Positions 63,891 to 64,000 of a DNA stretch of 64,000 nt are shown piece after piece. This DNA comes from Deinococcus sp. Arct2-2 (GTDB taxonomy: Bacteria; Deinococcota; Deinococci; Deinococcales; Deinococcaceae). The stretch's first letter is position 1, and each line of letters opens with the position of its first letter. The stretch covers positions 150,939-214,938 of the forward strand of contig NZ_SSNW01000002.1 of NCBI RefSeq assembly GCF_004801315.1, in the 5' to 3' direction. The notes beneath the pieces were generated by a model. The model had not been told where the DNA came from. It made no database searches and saw only the letters and a list, made by a program, of their open reading frames with translations. Made by a program: the position numbers and the translations under genes.

Positions 63891-64000
63891 GGAGTGTCCT
63901 TTGGGTGATTGGTCTTTAAGTCAATGACCCGCGACTAAAGTCGTGGGCTTGTGTCTGAACTCCACCGCAGCTCTGAGTACCGTTGCAGGCGCTCAGCTTT
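63891..64000 (-). mobile_element. Possible right end of an IS200/IS605-type element (edge-truncated)
   Basis: Reading the minus strand, a run ending in TAG is followed by CCCACGACTTTAGTCGCGGG, an imperfect hairpin of the kind found at the right end of IS200/IS605 tnpB elements. Upstream, a possible tnpB-like tail ends SELRWSSDTSPRL. Only 110 bases are visible and neither a transposase nor both ends are in the window, so this is tentative. Confidence 0.35.

Overview
The window is high-GC bacterial DNA that reads as Deinococcus. The strongest pointers are a lysine/alanine-tailed HU protein of the deinococcal type, start sites with a -10 box a few bases upstream and no Shine-Dalgarno (leaderless style), a deinococcal ParA with a degenerate Walker A, and many TTG/GTG starts. 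A parA-parB cassette with two identical palindromes that look like parS sites, plus HU, suggests a secondary chromosome or megaplasmid near its centromere. The replicon assignment is inference. No tRNA, rRNA, CRISPR array or intact transposase was seen.

Layout. 1-5.2 kb: cut-off RpiR regulator, metal-sensing ArsR regulator, small membrane or secreted proteins, a subtilase lipoprotein, an SPFH membrane protein with a small ribbon-helix-helix protein. 5.4-18.3 kb: TetR regulator, then a pyrimidine/hydantoin catabolic block: PreT-PreA (dihydropyrimidine dehydrogenase), a small unknown, dihydropyrimidinase, a four-gene NitT/TauT-type ABC importer, a DUF3060 protein, an M20 carbamoyl-amide hydrolase, cytidine deaminase, an NTF2-like protein and a short PucR-type regulator. 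18.4-22.1 kb: GH1-like glycosidase divergent from a glycosyltransferase and UDP-galactopyranose mutase. 22.3-24.8 kb: parA, parB and parS candidates flanking an unusual HAD-like gene. 24.8-33.5 kb: homoprotocatechuate/4-hydroxyphenylacetate genes hpaI, hpaH, hpaD, hpaB, hpaE, an exported unknown and hpaG on the minus strand, divergent from a PucR/CdaR-type activator. 33.5-45.7 kb: epimerase, lipoprotein hydrolase, then a LivK-LivH-LivM/LivG(fused)-LivF transporter with a GlcD-type flavoprotein and phenylacetate-CoA ligase, followed by TetR-cytochrome P450. 45.7-49.4 kb: unknown protein, large APC permease, HU.

49.5-57.5 kb is a candidate peptidoglycan-recycling locus: a cytoplasmic AmiE-like serine hydrolase, MurQ etherase and GntR regulator on the minus strand, divergent from an oligopeptide-type ABC importer (binding protein and two permeases) and a BadF-family sugar kinase resembling MurK. 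Together these would import muropeptide fragments, strip the peptide, phosphorylate MurNAc and cleave the lactyl ether without a PTS. 57.6-60.2 kb is a manganese/zinc-type ABC importer with a DtxR/MntR-like operator touching its start codon. The window closes with a small unknown, an ArsR-SRPBCC pair, and PaaZ, the ring-cleaving enzyme of aerobic phenylacetate degradation. Its last bases may hold the end of an IS200/IS605-type element.

At least three full and one partial copy of a roughly 105-125 bp MITE-like palindromic repeat sit between operon genes, often next to start codons. Regulatory palindromes that fit their neighbours were found upstream of livK (PaaR-like), the TetR-P450 pair (FadR-like), the muropeptide locus (NagR/DasR-like) and the metal importer (DtxR/MntR-like).
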